From assembly GCA_025786725.1 (NCBI GenBank), contig JAHLTZ010000009.1, positions 682,001 to 746,000 of the forward strand: a stretch of 64,000 nucleotides of DNA, in the 5' to 3' direction. Each line of letters begins with the position of its first letter. Within the stretch, counting starts at the first letter, position 1. This DNA is from Syncephalis fuscata. Lineage: Eukaryota > Zoopagomycota > Zoopagomycetes > Zoopagales > Piptocephalidaceae. Below, piece after piece: positions 33,213-46,905 of the stretch. Under the pieces are notes generated by a model that did not search any database, had not been told where the DNA came from, and worked only from the letters and a program-made list of their open reading frames with translations. A program made the position numbers and the translations under genes.

Positions 33213-36200
33213 ATGAGTCGCTTTATCAAGTTAAACAGTATAGTAAGTGGTATTCTATAGTATTCTACATAGAATCCATGCTACTCGTCAATTCATGTTT
33301 TAATAATTACATGTATATCTATAGACGAGTATAGGATGGACGCGTTATCAGTTAGGATCGCGTTATTTTCTCCAACAGTATAAAATACAGTTACGATCAA
33401 ATTATCTGTCATCTAGTTTAAATACACGCTTGTGTTCATTATATTCAACTATTAATGAAATAAATACTAGAAATACTAATGAATTGGCTTCACTTCATCA
33501 ACCTTTACCACCTACCTATGATCCGGTAATTAACTCTACAGAGTATGATATGCTATGTGTTGATATCAACAAACTATATTATAGAAATTAGTAGAACATG
33601 AGTTATATGATTGGTGGGAGCAACAAGGTAATAACGCAAACACATTACATGATAACATATCAACCATATTATTGTATAGGATTATTTACATCCCGTATAT
33701 CATTAAAGAAACAATCGACCTTTTCAATGTTATTGCCACCACCTAATGTAACTGGAGCATTACATATTGGACATGCACTAACTGCGTATATTCAAGTAAT
33801 GTTAATAGCCATTAATATGCAATATAGTATTTATATAATATTAGGATGCGATTGTTCGATGGAAACGAATGCAAGGCGAATCTGTTCAATGGATACCTGG
33901 CACAGATCATGCCAGTATTGCCACACAGACTGTGGTAGAGAAACGGCTATGGCAAGAACAAAAGGTATACTTAATAGACTACTAATTACATTAAATATTG
34001 AGTATGCTAGTAATCAATACTAATCAATAGAAACGAAGAACTGATATGACACGAGATGAATTTCTATCACATGTATGGACATGGAGACAACAATGTGGTG
34101 ATCGTATATTTCATCAATTAGTAAGAGACCAGTCATTGGTATTTATTAATAGACTCATTATTTAATATTAGAAACGGGCTGGTGCTTCATTGGATTGGAC
34201 CCATAGCTATTTTACAATGGATAAGACACGCTCTGAAGCAGTTAGTGCTGCATTCTGTCGACTTTATGATGAAGGATTTATTTATAGAGATACACGACTG
34301 GTCAATTGGTGTTGTGCCCTACGCACTGTCATTTCCGATATCGAAGTGGGTACATCAATTGGTATGATGCTGTAGGACTAATACTGATAACTACTGTAGA
34401 TAGAGTATGAAGAGATTAGTGGTCGTACGCTACTAACACTGCCTAATCACGCATCGCCGTAAGGATCTATCAATTATTACAAGTGTATTATAACATATGG
34501 ATGTAAATAGTGTCGAGTTTGGCGTACTACACTGGTTGGCCTATCCATTAGTAGAAAACCAGTTAGATCGTGTAGATCGTGGTATAAACGAGCTAGTCGT
34601 TGGTACAACACGTATTGAGACAGTGTTAGCCGACTGTGCTCTAGCAGTTCATCCAAACGACGAACGTTATAAGGTAAATACCATGGCTATTCATTATTAT
34701 AACACATTAATTACTATTACTATCAGAGCTATATTGGTCGAAAGGTAAAACATCCTATAACACAGCAACACATTCCAATTATTGCCGATGATCAATTAGT
34801 CGATCCTGAATTTGGTACAGGCATTGTAAAGGTAATCCATTATATTAATTTATCTATTACATTTAATACAATCTATTAATAGATCACACCTGCCCATGAT
34901 CCAAATGATTATGCCTGTGCACGTCGACATCAATTACCCATAGTCAATATATTCAATCTAGATGGCACATTAAATGAACAATGTCACATACCAGAACTAG
35001 TGGCAAGTTACCATTAATATATTTGTCTATTACATTCATTAATTCTATGGCTATTATTATTAGAATAAAAATCGATTTGAAGTAAGATCTGTACTGTTGG
35101 AACAGTATAAACAACAAGGCTATTATCGCGGTGCTGATACACATCATGTAACACGTATTGGTCGGTGTTCACGTACAGGTGACATTATTGAACCTATGAT
35201 AAGACCACAATGGCAAGTACTGGAATATCTAATAGTGATAATGAATACATACGAATATTTACATCTAACATAACTATACAGGTATATCAAATGTACAGCG
35301 ATGGCTCAACAAGTATTAGATCAATTAGATCAAAAATCAAATGATCCTCAGTCATTAAATAGCCAAAATACTTATCAAATCATACCGAGTCATTATGAAG
35401 TGGAATGGCGACGATGGCTAGGCAAGTAACTATTTAGTTGGTTGTTTATAGTATTTACCAGTAACTATAGACCATATTCATGATTGGTGTGTATCTCGTC
35501 AATTATGGTGGGGACATCGTATACCTGCTTATAAAATAGTAATGCATCAAGGATCCAAGTCAAATAGCGATGAAAATAATGATGCAAAGGGTAATAGACT
35601 CTAATAATGTTAATTATAGCTTACTAATACATTTATTAGATATTTGGGTAGTGGCCAATACACTAATAGAGGCTCAAAGTAAAGCCACTGTTAGATTAGC
35701 TGAATTAGGCCATGATATAGCAAGTATATCATTTGAACTACATCAAGTAAGTAGAACAATAGAAATATTAACAATACACTATTATTAATATTAATATTAA
35801 TATTAGGACCATGATGTACTTGATACATGGTTTTCTTCCGGACTGTTACCATTATCGGGATTAGGATGGACAGGCAACACATCTTCTATACCAGTAATTA
35901 TCTATTATTGAATGTATTTAATTATAACGACATTCATATGATTAATTATTAGAATAACTATCCATTAAATTTAATGGAAACGGGTAGCGATATTCTATTC
36001 TTTTGGGTAGCTCGAATGGCCATGTTATGTACCCATTTAACAGGTGGTGTATTTCCCTTTAATGTCATTACTCTCCATCCCATGGTAAGTATAGTATCTA
36101 GTTACGATTTAATACTAATTAAATGTTATGACTATTAATGATAGGTACGAGATGCACAAGGCCGTAAAATGTCCAAATCACTTGGTAATGTTATTGATCC

Positions 36201-37885
36201 ATTACATGTTATTGATGGACAATCATGGCAACAATTAAAAACAAGTATTGAACGAGGCAATCTACCCGAAAAAGAAAAGAAAAGGTACTGGTTATGGTTA
36301 ATATATTTTAATAATTACTTATTTATACAATAATGTATTATGGTAGGAGTATTGGTATGATGAAACAGCAATTTCCTAATGGTATTCCAGCCTGTGGATC
36401 GGATGCACTTCGACTCTCATTACTACTAGCCACACAACAAGTATGTTCATTCTTATTACTCTATTTATTAGTTAGATGATTAAGACTAATTTGTATTTGT
36501 TATTGATTGATAGACACGGCAGATTAATATGGATATTAATAATGTGATATCTGCAAATCATTTTGCCAACAAATTATGGAATCTTACTAAATTAACACTA
36601 TCACGACTTGACCTCTTATTAGATGATCATCATACTAACCCAGTCGATGTCATTGACTATCAACAAAGAGTTCAAACAAATGGACACTCTTTATTAAGCC
36701 AATATATATTGTCACGTCTAGCCCATACTACGACATTGGTTGACAATTCATTAAAACAACTGAATCTTTCAGATGCTACAGATGCTATAAAGCGGTTTAT
36801 ACTCGATGATCTATGTGACACGTTTGTAGAATATATAAAGCCTACACTCTATCATAAAGATCCACAGGTAAATGGATCAATTATAAATATTAATTTATTA
36901 ATTGCTCATCTATGGAGCAATAGATACAATGGACCGAACTATCCACCCTACTCTATACACTTGAAGTGTCACTTCGTCTACTGCATCCTATGATGCCATT
37001 TATTACCGAAGTAAGTATTTAATCTGGTAGATCAATAGACCATTAACACTATTAATATGTATAGCGATTATGGCAACAATTACAATACCGACTCCATCCA
37101 CAATCTATATCATCTATTATGATAGCACCTTATCCAAATCCAATAGACTTTTTATTGTTTGCTAACAAGCATGCCGAACGTGATCTACAGGTAACATTAA
37201 TCCAATAGTTATAATAGCCATACTTAATGTTATTACTAGTTAATACGCAGTGTTGTCCACGCATCACGTTCACTACGACAAACACATTTTATTTCAATAT
37301 CTGAACCACTACCATTTATGGTGTGGATGCCAGAAATGACCTCTAGTCATCCATTAACTAGAAACCATATAGCTATACAAAACTTTATTAATGCCCCATC
37401 ACTCTCCCTTATATCGAATGAGGTAAATAACTATAATAGTAACTATTCAACATACTAATATATATGTATGTATATGTATATGTATATGATGTATATGTAT
37501 ATGTATATGATGTAGATGCTATGTAATAATGAAGCGTTAAAGACCCAATTACATCAACAATCAGTAGTAGCATCTATAAGAGCAGATCTAAAGGTGTACC
37601 TACCTGTAACATCTATTCCGGATCGATTACGAGTTATTAGTCGATTTGAACAGAAACTCAGCAAAATACATAGAGAATTAGGTAAAATTGAAATGAGAAT
37701 GAATAAATTAGAATACACAACCCGTGTACCACTCTCCATTAGAGAAACCGACGAGTAAGTACTATGTTATAACTAATCATCATTATAATTTATATATGTA
37801 TAATAGACAACAATTAAAGCTACTCAAAGTACAACAACACGATCTAGATCATAGTATCCGACTATTACAGCAATCTAATGAATGA
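33213..37885 (+). CDS. VAS1: Valyl-tRNA synthetase, with N-terminal mitochondrial-type presequence
   Basis: Class I synthetase charging tRNA-Val. The start is the ATG at 33213; the first exon is 30 nt and intron 33243-33324 joins in frame. The first 50 or so residues ([20 protein letters not shown] and on) are rich in Arg, Ser and Leu with no acidic residue, a mitochondrial presequence. The catalytic HIGH motif is in [16 protein letters not shown] (about 33730-33783), the second signature is [11 protein letters not shown] (about 36166-36198), and [15 protein letters not shown] precedes it as in ValRS rather than IleRS or LeuRS. The editing-domain region contains [20 protein letters not shown]-terminal Val-type coiled coil ends in [10 protein letters not shown]. 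More than twenty short introns interrupt it. Fungi often use one gene with two starts for cytosolic and mitochondrial forms; whether a second start is used here is not visible. Confidence 0.9.
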
Positions 37886-37911
37886 TTACCGTAATAACAA
37901 CACGCCTACTA

Positions 37912-40900
37912 CTATCCATAAATACTTCTAGCCAGTAATGATTGTCTTCTTCTAATAGCTGTGGCATTAGCATTAGTATCTACGCCACCACCACTACCAG
38001 TCTTAGTAGTGGTAGTGGTAGTAGTAGATGAATTCAATTTCATTTTACTACTCGATGGATGTTTATCCGATACCGTGAGTGGTGTGGGTGCTGTTGATGC
38101 CACCGATACTATAGATGATGAAGACATGGGTACAGGCCCTGATGTAGATACATTACTAGTTACTACTTGTGGTACCACTTTCTATTAGGATGATGATGAT
38201 GATCATGATCATAATAATGATTAATAAAGTGATCTATATATGTATGTATGTATATACTGGTTATTACCGTTTCAATAGTGCATACATGACCACAACCTGT
38301 AGGACATTCCAAGTTCTCTTGAAACCATGTATACATATGCTTTAAATGGCCACCATGTCCACAGCCTTGACACCAAGCATATAATCCTTTAACCGTTTGA
38401 TGACTAGTTCATTATATTAGTGTATTCCTATTACTGTATCTATAGATGTCCTACCAAAGTGAACACGGATTAACAGGACGACGACATCGATCACAGGCCC
38501 AATTAGCACCATGAGGATTATTCAGTGGCCTAAAACAGTTATTACAAGTAGTATGGATGACGGTGGCCTCCTAGTTAAATACAAGCTATAAATACAAATA
38601 CTTGGTGTCACAAGTCATTTACTTGATTAATACTCGATATCTCTTCTAATCGACAATTATTCATAACCGCCGATGCAGTTGACCATAATTTAAATCGATG
38701 TAATAATTCTACCATAGATACATCAGTAATCAATATAGCCATTAATAATAATAATAATAATAACAATAGTTACCGATATAGGCTGTGAACCAATGTTTAG
38801 CAATGGCTGGCCATATAGCTAATTGTTGATCCAATACGAGTAATATAGTAGTGCACATTTGTACATCCCCCTATACATAGTCTTGGTTAATAGATAGGCT
38901 ATATAATAAATAATGACCTACTTGTTCACCGTAGTAGTATAGTATTTCTAGTAACATTTGTTGTGGATTCCATGATTCACTCCACGGTACCACATCAGGA
39001 TCAGGATAGGATAGATGGGCCATAATCCCTAATGACTGAGGATAGTGACCAGTAGATCCAATAAATGAAGAGGATCGATGTGATTCTTGACTTGTATTAC
39101 CACGTCGTTCCACATCCTTTTGATGTTGGATCAATGTACTAAGTGATGGTCTTATAGGCACACCCGTCATAGAATTACTATTAGTATTAGTGTTGTTGTT
39201 GTTACTGTTAGTAGTGGTGGTGGTGATGGATTGAGTTGGTTTGGGTGGTTGAGGGGGTTGTGAAAAGAGTAGTTGTAGTACACGCCAGGTTTGAGCAGTA
39301 CGTCCATGACCGGCTTGAGCAGCTACGCGAGCATTACGGGCACACGATGCCCATATATCCTCACCACTAGCAATACTATACTGACGGGCCATCATACAAA
39401 AGGCTTGATAATCAAAGGGTGGCATATTAACAATACCTGCCGGTTGATGTGATTTATACTAAATAGAATTATTAGTTTAATTAACAAGTGGATTGGTCAG
39501 TAACTTACCTCGTTACCGATGGTAGTGTCACCAGAAGTGGAGGTGGTTTTATTAGTATTGACAGCAGTAGTGGATGTATTATATACATTGGTGGTGGTGG
39601 TAATTGATGATGATGATGACCCGGCAGCAGCGGCCACAGCAGCAACAGCAGCAGTAGGTGTAGGTATATTCGTATTATGGCTACTATTATTACTATGGCT
39701 AGGACCACTGATAGAATTACGTGTCTGTCTACTTGTACGTCTTAATGCCGATAACATAAATGTAGTAGGTGGCCGATATCTATTAATTATACCATTAGTA
39801 TGATTATATTAATAATGAATAGATTGTATTTAATTACACTTCATTCTCTATTGATTTATCCTCAGCAGCAAATATTATATCGTTATAGGCATTCCAACTA
39901 TGTGCAGTTACAGTAATTAAATCAAGTGGTCGATGAAAGGCCGATACATGATGTCGCATAAAGTGTTTGTCCTTTGAACATGACCATATGACACCCGGAT
40001 CCTGCCATTTAAATCCTACAATTAATAGTCAATAACCACTATACAAATAATATATACATATACGTATACGTATATATATATATATATATATATAATAACT
40101 TACCAGTGGCTACATTATCGTGTTCTTCAATATAGTATTTGGCGAGAAAGGGTCGCCGTACATCCCATACATGTATACGGTAATCTGATAATAGAGCACA
40201 TGATGCCACTTCATATTCTCTACCAGGTCTCCACTGTACTCGAGCAACACTCGTCATGGTTTGTATAACATGAAGTGGTTTACGTCCATCAGATTTCATA
40301 TCCCACACCTATCATTATTTAGTTATTTAATTATTTAGTTACTTATAGTTTACAAATTACCTTTATAAATTTATCTCTACCACCAGTGGCCAATGTACGA
40401 CCATCAGAGTGCCAGTCAACAGTCAATGCTAATCCATAATGAGCATTAAGTTTACGTTCATAAATATTAGGCTTTCTTAAATCCCATTTCTAATAATAAT
40501 ATTATTATTAATTAAATTGATTCAGTATCTATTCGTTTATCTACTTACTTGAATGGTGCCTGTCTCAAATGCCGCGGCTAATTCGTGTATATTGACTGGA
40601 TTGAACTGTACATCTCTTACACTTTCTGATTTACCATCAAGTACCAGTTTGGCCGGTTTAGCCTCTCGTAAATCCTATAGATATAGATATAGATATAGAT
40701 GTATATATATTGTCATTGATAAGATATAGCACTATATGTTAAATGACTTGCCCATAACCGCATTGTACCATCCTGAGAAGCACTAAGTAATAGACCACTG
40801 CCTGGTGGTCCACCACATATCCTATTGACTGCTCGAGCATGTTCTGATATCACTCGTTCTATAAGTAAATTGATTAGAATTAACTATATCCTATTACAAT

Positions 40901-41541
40901 AGATATACTATATATATAGTATATAGTATAGCAATGTATTACCTTGTAGTTTTTGACGGGCCCGAGTCAGATCCCAAATAACAACCGCGCCATTTGTGGC
41001 CGCCGTAGCAATCTTTTGTTTAGTTACTAATAAAAGAGTAATTGATTAATTGATTGATTAATTAATTAATTGACTAGTCTATAGCCATTATCCTATTACA
41101 TACACCATTGAACATCGTTACTGCTAAAGTTCAAGTTAAGTCGACTGCCCACACGTATATTTAACGCTTCGGTTACTTCAGTCTCGTTAACACTTAGTAC
41201 TTTTAATACTATTTGTATATAGAATTAGTATACTATTACTATAGTTCAACTAATAGTAGTGAATTACCTTCACGGCCAGCTACAATAGCATGAGTGCCAT
41301 CAGGAGAGGAATCTAGTGCATTTAAAGCGCCATTTAACTTTAACTTTACCGCTGACTGTTGAGGCGGTGTCATTCGGTCTATTGAATGGGCTACAGTATG
41401 ACCTGTACCATGACTATTGCTACAACTATTACTATTGCTACTGTTGTTACCATGTCCAGACAGTGAAGGCGGCAATAAAGGCGGTATGAGATTCATTGCA
41501 GTACCACTACTATTACTGTTGTGGTTATTATCTCGATACAT
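37912..41541 (-). CDS. WDR24: WDR24 / Rtc1 subunit of GATOR2 (SEACAT)
   Basis: Start ATG at 41541-41539 (MYRDNNHNSNSSGTAMNLIP). After an Asn/Ser-rich leader, a WD40 propeller: ALDSSPDGTHAIVAGREG, a GPPGSGLLLSASQDGTMRLW block, VQFNPVNIHELAAAFETGTI, WHSDGRTLATGGRDKFIKVW, PGREYEVASCALLSDYRIHV, and FKWQDPGVIWSCSKDKHFMR. A long low-complexity middle (poly-Ser, Thr, Asn, Ala) precedes a C-terminal Cys/His zinc module (CGHGGHLKHMYTWF, CPTGCGHVC). This combination is WDR24, the RING-bearing GATOR2 subunit that controls TORC1 at the vacuole or lysosome in response to amino acids. Many short introns. Its stop lies only 26 bp from the stop of the convergent ValRS gene. Confidence 0.85.
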
Positions 41542-41812
41542 TGATATACAGGTCGTTATTACTGCTGTGTTGTTGTTGTTGTTGTTGTTGTTATAGTGTA
41601 CTAGTGTTGTAGTTGTTGGTTAGTCAAAGGAGAGAAGAAAGCTTATACATTAAATGGTTTATTTCTATTAATAAAATGGTGATTATGGTAATTAAAGAAC
41701 GTAAATATTGGATATGTCACGTGATGTAATTTACTTTCTCCTTTCTTCTTTTTTACCCTTGCTATTTCTCCAACTAACTATTTCTCTACTGGTCCATAGA
41801 GAGAATATTACA
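41542..41812. promoter_or_regulatory. Bidirectional promoter with CACGTG E-box
   Basis: 271 bp between the divergent ATGs of the WDR24 and YEATS2-like genes. A GTCACGTGAT element (CACGTG at 41718-41723) is the type of site bound by bHLH factors such as Cbf1 or TFEB-like proteins. A TTG triplet run (about 41569-41590) belongs to the WDR24 leader. Confidence 0.5.
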
Positions 41813-44800
41813 ATGTCGTCGTCTAATATATTGGAGGAGAAACTTGCTGGTAAATACAGACAATATATACAACAATGACAGTTCTATAACTATAACTATA
41901 TTATTATTACTATATTACTATATTATTATTACTATTACTATTAGAACCGGCTGTAAAACAAGTGGTTCAACAAGTGATTGAACGTGAATTTAACTTGGAA
42001 ATTTTATTAAAGCGACGAGAACTATCGCTTATTCGACAAGAACTTGATAAAGGAGAGCGTATACTTGGCTCAATACATAGATATATATTATATGGAGGTA
42101 AGAGATAGTTATATTAATTAGAGTGACCTATTAGTTAATATATATGTATATGATATGTATATGTATATGTATGTATATAACGGTTAATAGAGGATGCAGA
42201 TACAGAATATACGAATACCCGAGAGACAAGATATACAACAACTAAACAACGCTCTCTATCTTCATCAGATCGCTTTAATGGACAAGTAGAAGAGAAGGAA
42301 GTGGTTCGTGGCATATCAGCACCTGTAACACCGTTATCATCTTCAGGGACCACAACACCAATTGTTCATCGTAAAAGACGATTAGCACGCGCCACTGTAA
42401 ATCAGAAACCAAAATATGGTGGTAATGGTCCTACACAACCATTATATTCACGTAGAAGTGATGGTACTTATGTAGTGTAAGTCAAGTCTTTATTGATTAG
42501 TAGTAGTAGTAGTAGTAGAATGTCTAATTACATTATAGTATTATATGTCCTACTTGTCAACGAGGCAACTTTTTAAATATGCAAGGATTTGTTAATCATT
42601 TTAAATTAAAACATCGAGGTGATCTGGCATCACATGAAGAAGCCACGGAACTATGTGGTATACCTGTAGTAAGTAGATAGTATTTGTAGTACTGCTGTGG
42701 ATAAACTAATGGCATAATATATGTAGAATGAAGAAGAGATTCCTATGGATCATTTATGTCGACTTCGTTTTAATGATACATTGCCTGAACGGTAATTTAT
42801 AATGATTTAATAACTAGTAGGTATGGACTAATAAATGAATATAGACTTAAAGGTATTGCTGAGAGAGGAGCGGCCAGAGATCAATTAAAACGCACCAAGG
42901 TAATCAAAAGGTTAATACAGTTATTGTATTAATGATTGAATATAGCCCAAAATTAAAGTATTTGAAGAAGCAGTTGATATTCATCAAGATACGACAACAA
43001 CGACAACAACAACAAATAACAATAGTAATAGTATTGAATCAAATCCATTACAAATGCAGATTGATTCAAATACAATGACGAATGATAAAGTCAATACTGT
43101 TACTAAATCAATTCATACCCTACATAATAGATCATTAACGAGTGAAATGGAGACAGTACCTACACTTTTATCCCCTGTACCAATAACAACCCTATCATCT
43201 TCTGGATCTCGTTTCTATGTAAAACGACGGGTTACTGTCGGTAATACATCACAATATATACCACCTTGTAAGTATACTGTATTGTATAACCAACTATCTA
43301 ATTGTAATTAGTAAAACGATCTGAAGATAAAAAGAATCACTCTCATCGATGGATGGTCTATATTGTAGGACCACCTCAAGTAAGTACCTTGTATGAATAT
43401 TAGATATTAGATAGAGTGTACTAATAAATGTAATTACTCAATGGTAAAGGATACTAATGAAATCAGCACTTATATTAAACGAGTCCGCTTCTACATGCAT
43501 CCTTCTTATCGACCCAATGATATTGTAGATGTATTAAAACCACCATTTCAACTTATACGTTATGGATGGGGCGAGTTTCCGGTTAGATTACAGCTATTCT
43601 TTTCGGATACCCGTAATAAACCAGTGGATATTGTACATATGTTACGGGTCAGTTAATTAATCTATAGACATAGAGTTGGGGATACTAATGCTCCATAATA
43701 GCTTGATGATAGCCATACTGGAGGACAGACCCAAGGAGCAGAACGTACATTTGATTTAGAACTTGATAGAAATACACAATTTAAACAAATAATCAAAGAA
43801 GAGGAGGAGAAAGAAGAACAGAAGGAAGAAAACAAAACGCAAGTAATTAAAGAAGAGAAAGAAGAGAAAGAAGAAATCTCTAAAGATATATTGGATAAAA
43901 ATACAATAATCCATACTAATACATCCAATATGATGGATGTAAAAAAAGAAGTAATATTAGATACAACGACAAATGAAAATAAGTTACTTTGTGATAAACA
44001 TGAAAGTGAAGAAGAGAATACTATTAATAATGATGTTATTAATGGTGTAGATAGTAAGTTTAATTATTTATAAAGAATAGTTATTAATATGATTAGAAAA
44101 AGATAAAGCATTTAAAGCTTGGCTTAAACCTCATTTATTAAAGGCCTATCAATATTATCCATTAATTAAGCCATTAAGACAAATGAGATCTGGTCAGTGT
44201 AGATTAACTAGTTTATTATTATTTATCTAATTTATTTAATCATTAGATCATGTGCGTATTTCTTATCGATTAGCATCTTCTATTGATGAATTTACTTTAT
44301 GGACTCATGGAAGACAGAAATCAGTTTATGTAAGTTATAAGTATATATATTATAAGTACTATGTTACTAATATTAAAGTAGTGGCAACAAGCAAAAGCTA
44401 TTAGTGCTTATTTAAAACGACAAATGGCACAACATCCACCTGTAATGACATCACTTAGTACAATGCCTCTACCTACTATGCGATTTATTCTCGATTGGTG
44501 TCGACAACAATCATTATCATTAATGACATCTAAAGATACAATGACATCTAAGATACAATGACATCTAAAAGTAATAATGTCAATTTATCAAATCATTCTA
44601 CATCAACATTATCAACTAGAGTATTAACCCATAGTATACAAAAGCCAATGACTATTTATTGTAAATTCTGTGGTCTATTTCATGCTGATGTATCAACATT
44701 GGATTCACCATGGCGTGTTACCTGTTCATCACGTCCCATGGAGTTCCAAGGACCGCGTAGTACATTGAATAGTGCCACTACAGCTCGTCCATTACTTGAT

Positions 44801-45721
44801 CAACTGCATCGACAATTAGTATGTGCAACAGGCAATGCCAGTGACGATAATGACGATAACATAGACCACGACTTTGACATGGCCATGAACACTGACGAAG
44901 ATGAAGGTAAATAATATTAACATATATATATATATATACATAATAATAACGTTAATAATAATGATTAGATGTCGATATTGAAGTTGATATTGCTGATACA
45001 CAATGGACACAATCTACTGCACTGTCACACTCTACACCTCTAGTGAATCCATTAGATCATTTAATGACCTGGTCTACACTGGCTACTATGCCCGAGATGT
45101 CATCATCACCTATGGCTATTGATTGGATATGGCGAGTGATTGGTGAATTACATATGCCCACCTATTTACCATCGGCATTAGTACCGACCCGTAAAAGTCG
45201 TTACTATGGATCACAGATGAGTCGTGTAACTGGAAGTAGTGGTAAAGAGGAACGGGCCGGTCGATTAGCCATAGTACGGGCATTTGCCACTCCTACATCA
45301 AATACTAGTCGTCATAATGAGGATTTGGTAGAGATGGAAGAGCAGAAGAGTGACTCTAATGCATCACTATTACCACCTGCTCGTTTATTAGCTCTACGAC
45401 AACAAGTATCTGTAGGCGGTGTTTTACTCTTGGTAAGTAATAACTTATTATTAATATTTATATTGTTAATCTATGATATAGGCTACACGATCATTTCTTA
45501 AACATATTATTGATAAGGCTAATAAGCAGCGATCATCTTGTGATATGGCTAATGACACTACATCTAATAATTCAGAACTATTACGTAAAAAGTCAATGCT
45601 TATGCCATTTCATATTTACAAGACACTTTATGAATCACCAGAACAATTTGACTTTCTTACCCAGCATTATTTAAATGCCAATGATAATAGTAGTAACAGT
45701 AACAATAATAAAATTGTGTAA
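41813..45721 (+). CDS. YEATS2: YEATS2-like chromatin reader (ATAC-type subunit)
   Basis: The start is the ATG at 41813 (MSSSNILEEKLA) with a short first exon. N-terminal helices (VVQQVIERE, LLKRRELSLIRQELDKGER) precede a zinc-finger-like segment (IICPTCQRGNFLNMQGFVNH). The YEATS domain follows: RRVTVGNTSQYIPP, HRWMVYIVGPPQ, KRVRFYMHPSYRPNDIVDV, RYGWGEFPVRLQLFFSDTRN. YEATS domains read acylated lysines on histone H3. A second Cys motif (IYCKFCGLFH) and a C-terminal histone-fold-like region (WIWRVIGELHMP, LLATRSFLKHIIDKANKQRS) match the animal YEATS2 layout, where the fold pairs with another ATAC subunit. Many introns. The frame is one base short near 44550, inside a small tandem repeat. Stop TAA at 45719-45721. 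Confidence 0.8.
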
Positions 45722-45761
45722 AATATACTTTCTTTCTGTTAAACTCTACTTATTATTTAAC

Positions 45762-46308
45762 ATGTTTCGTTTTACTTCACGACAGCCAGAGATTACTCGG
45801 CCAGTATTGAATTTCAACGAGATTCTTCAAGATCTAGTCCAACAGAATAACTGTTTGGTGAAAGGTTAGTTACTTAATAGTATATTGGCCAACTATATTG
45901 ATTGAATTCACGTTAATAGATACTTTGACCCTATCGGATACATCGTCACTGGAACATGAATTAACTACACTACTTGGTGCTTTGAAGAAAACAAGTCCAG
46001 TATTTAGTGATAGTGCTACATCGACACGTAATGAAACAGTAAAAGATATGACTACACCTGTATCTTGTAGTAATGAAGAGGAATCGTACGATGAGAACTC
46101 GCCTCTTGATAAAGATACAACAACAACAACACTACAAAACGATATAACCGAGAATGCACTATTCATTGCCCAAGGTATTCACTCGCTACAAACAACCGTA
46201 ATTGATCAAGCAGAAAAGGCGCGTCATCATCTGGTTACTGAATTAAATGATCGACAACTAGATACAGAGTGTTTACTTAATGAACTCACTCAAGTATCTC
46301 ATTGTTAG
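45762..46308 (+). CDS. Small helical protein of unknown function
   Basis: ATG at 45762 (MFRFTSRQPEITRPVLNFNE), intron 45865-45919, 163 residues; the exons sum correctly. N-terminal helix (FNEILQDLVQQNNCLVKD), Ser/Thr/Asp-rich middle, and a C-terminal amphipathic helix (ALFIAQGIHSLQTTVIDQAE, RHHLVTELNDRQLDTECLLN) suited to a coiled coil. It starts 40 bp after the YEATS2-like stop on the same strand. It resembles small BLOC- or kinetochore-type subunits only in size and coil content; I cannot assign a family. Confidence 0.6.
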
Positions 46309-46481
46309 TAATATACACGCCATCAATACAGTAGCCGTATATGTTTTTGTTATCGTTTTGTATAAACATTGTTATATAATAAACACATAAGGTTTCCATA
46401 GCAATCTTCTATAGCACTATATTATACTATTTGTATGGCTATGTAGATCATTAAATGTTGTTATTTTTTAGTTGATTTACT

Positions 46482-46717
46482 ATGGCACTGACAGTAGTAA
46501 GAGGTATCTTTATTATAATTGCTATTCTATTGCCACCGCTTGCTGTTATACTTAAGGTAGGATTTAGAACGGATGTGCTAATTAATGTTGTATTTATGAT
46601 TCTAGGATTTGTGCCGGGTAAGTTAATTAGATTGATGTTTATAATGCTATGTTAACGATGATTTGTACCAATGGATTAGCTGTAGCCCATGCATTATATA
46701 TTGTATTAAGATACTAA
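46482..46717 (+). CDS. PMP3: Pmp3-family proteolipid, copy 1
   Basis: 57 residues in two exons (46482-46617, 46680-46717). MALTVVRGIFIIIAILLPPL begins the first membrane helix (LPPLAV motif) and INVVFMILGFVPA with HALYIVLRY the second. Pmp3/Sna proteins are small plasma-membrane proteolipids affecting membrane potential and salt tolerance. The copy at 58565 has the same length and the same phase-1 intron position, so the two are paralogues. This copy has VGFRTD where the other has the more typical RGCGCD loop. Confidence 0.9.
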
Positions 46718-46905
46718 AGCATAACATTTTACTATTACTTGTATATTTAGTAAAATCAGCCATGATAATGATAATGATAATGATGAATAGACCAATGGCC
46801 ACTAGTTCTTTAGTTTTATTATAGTGTTGGTTGTAGATTGGACTTGTTAAGCCACCGTCATTTCTTTCTTTATTCGTGCTTGTTTATCTATTTCGTATTT
46901 ACAGC

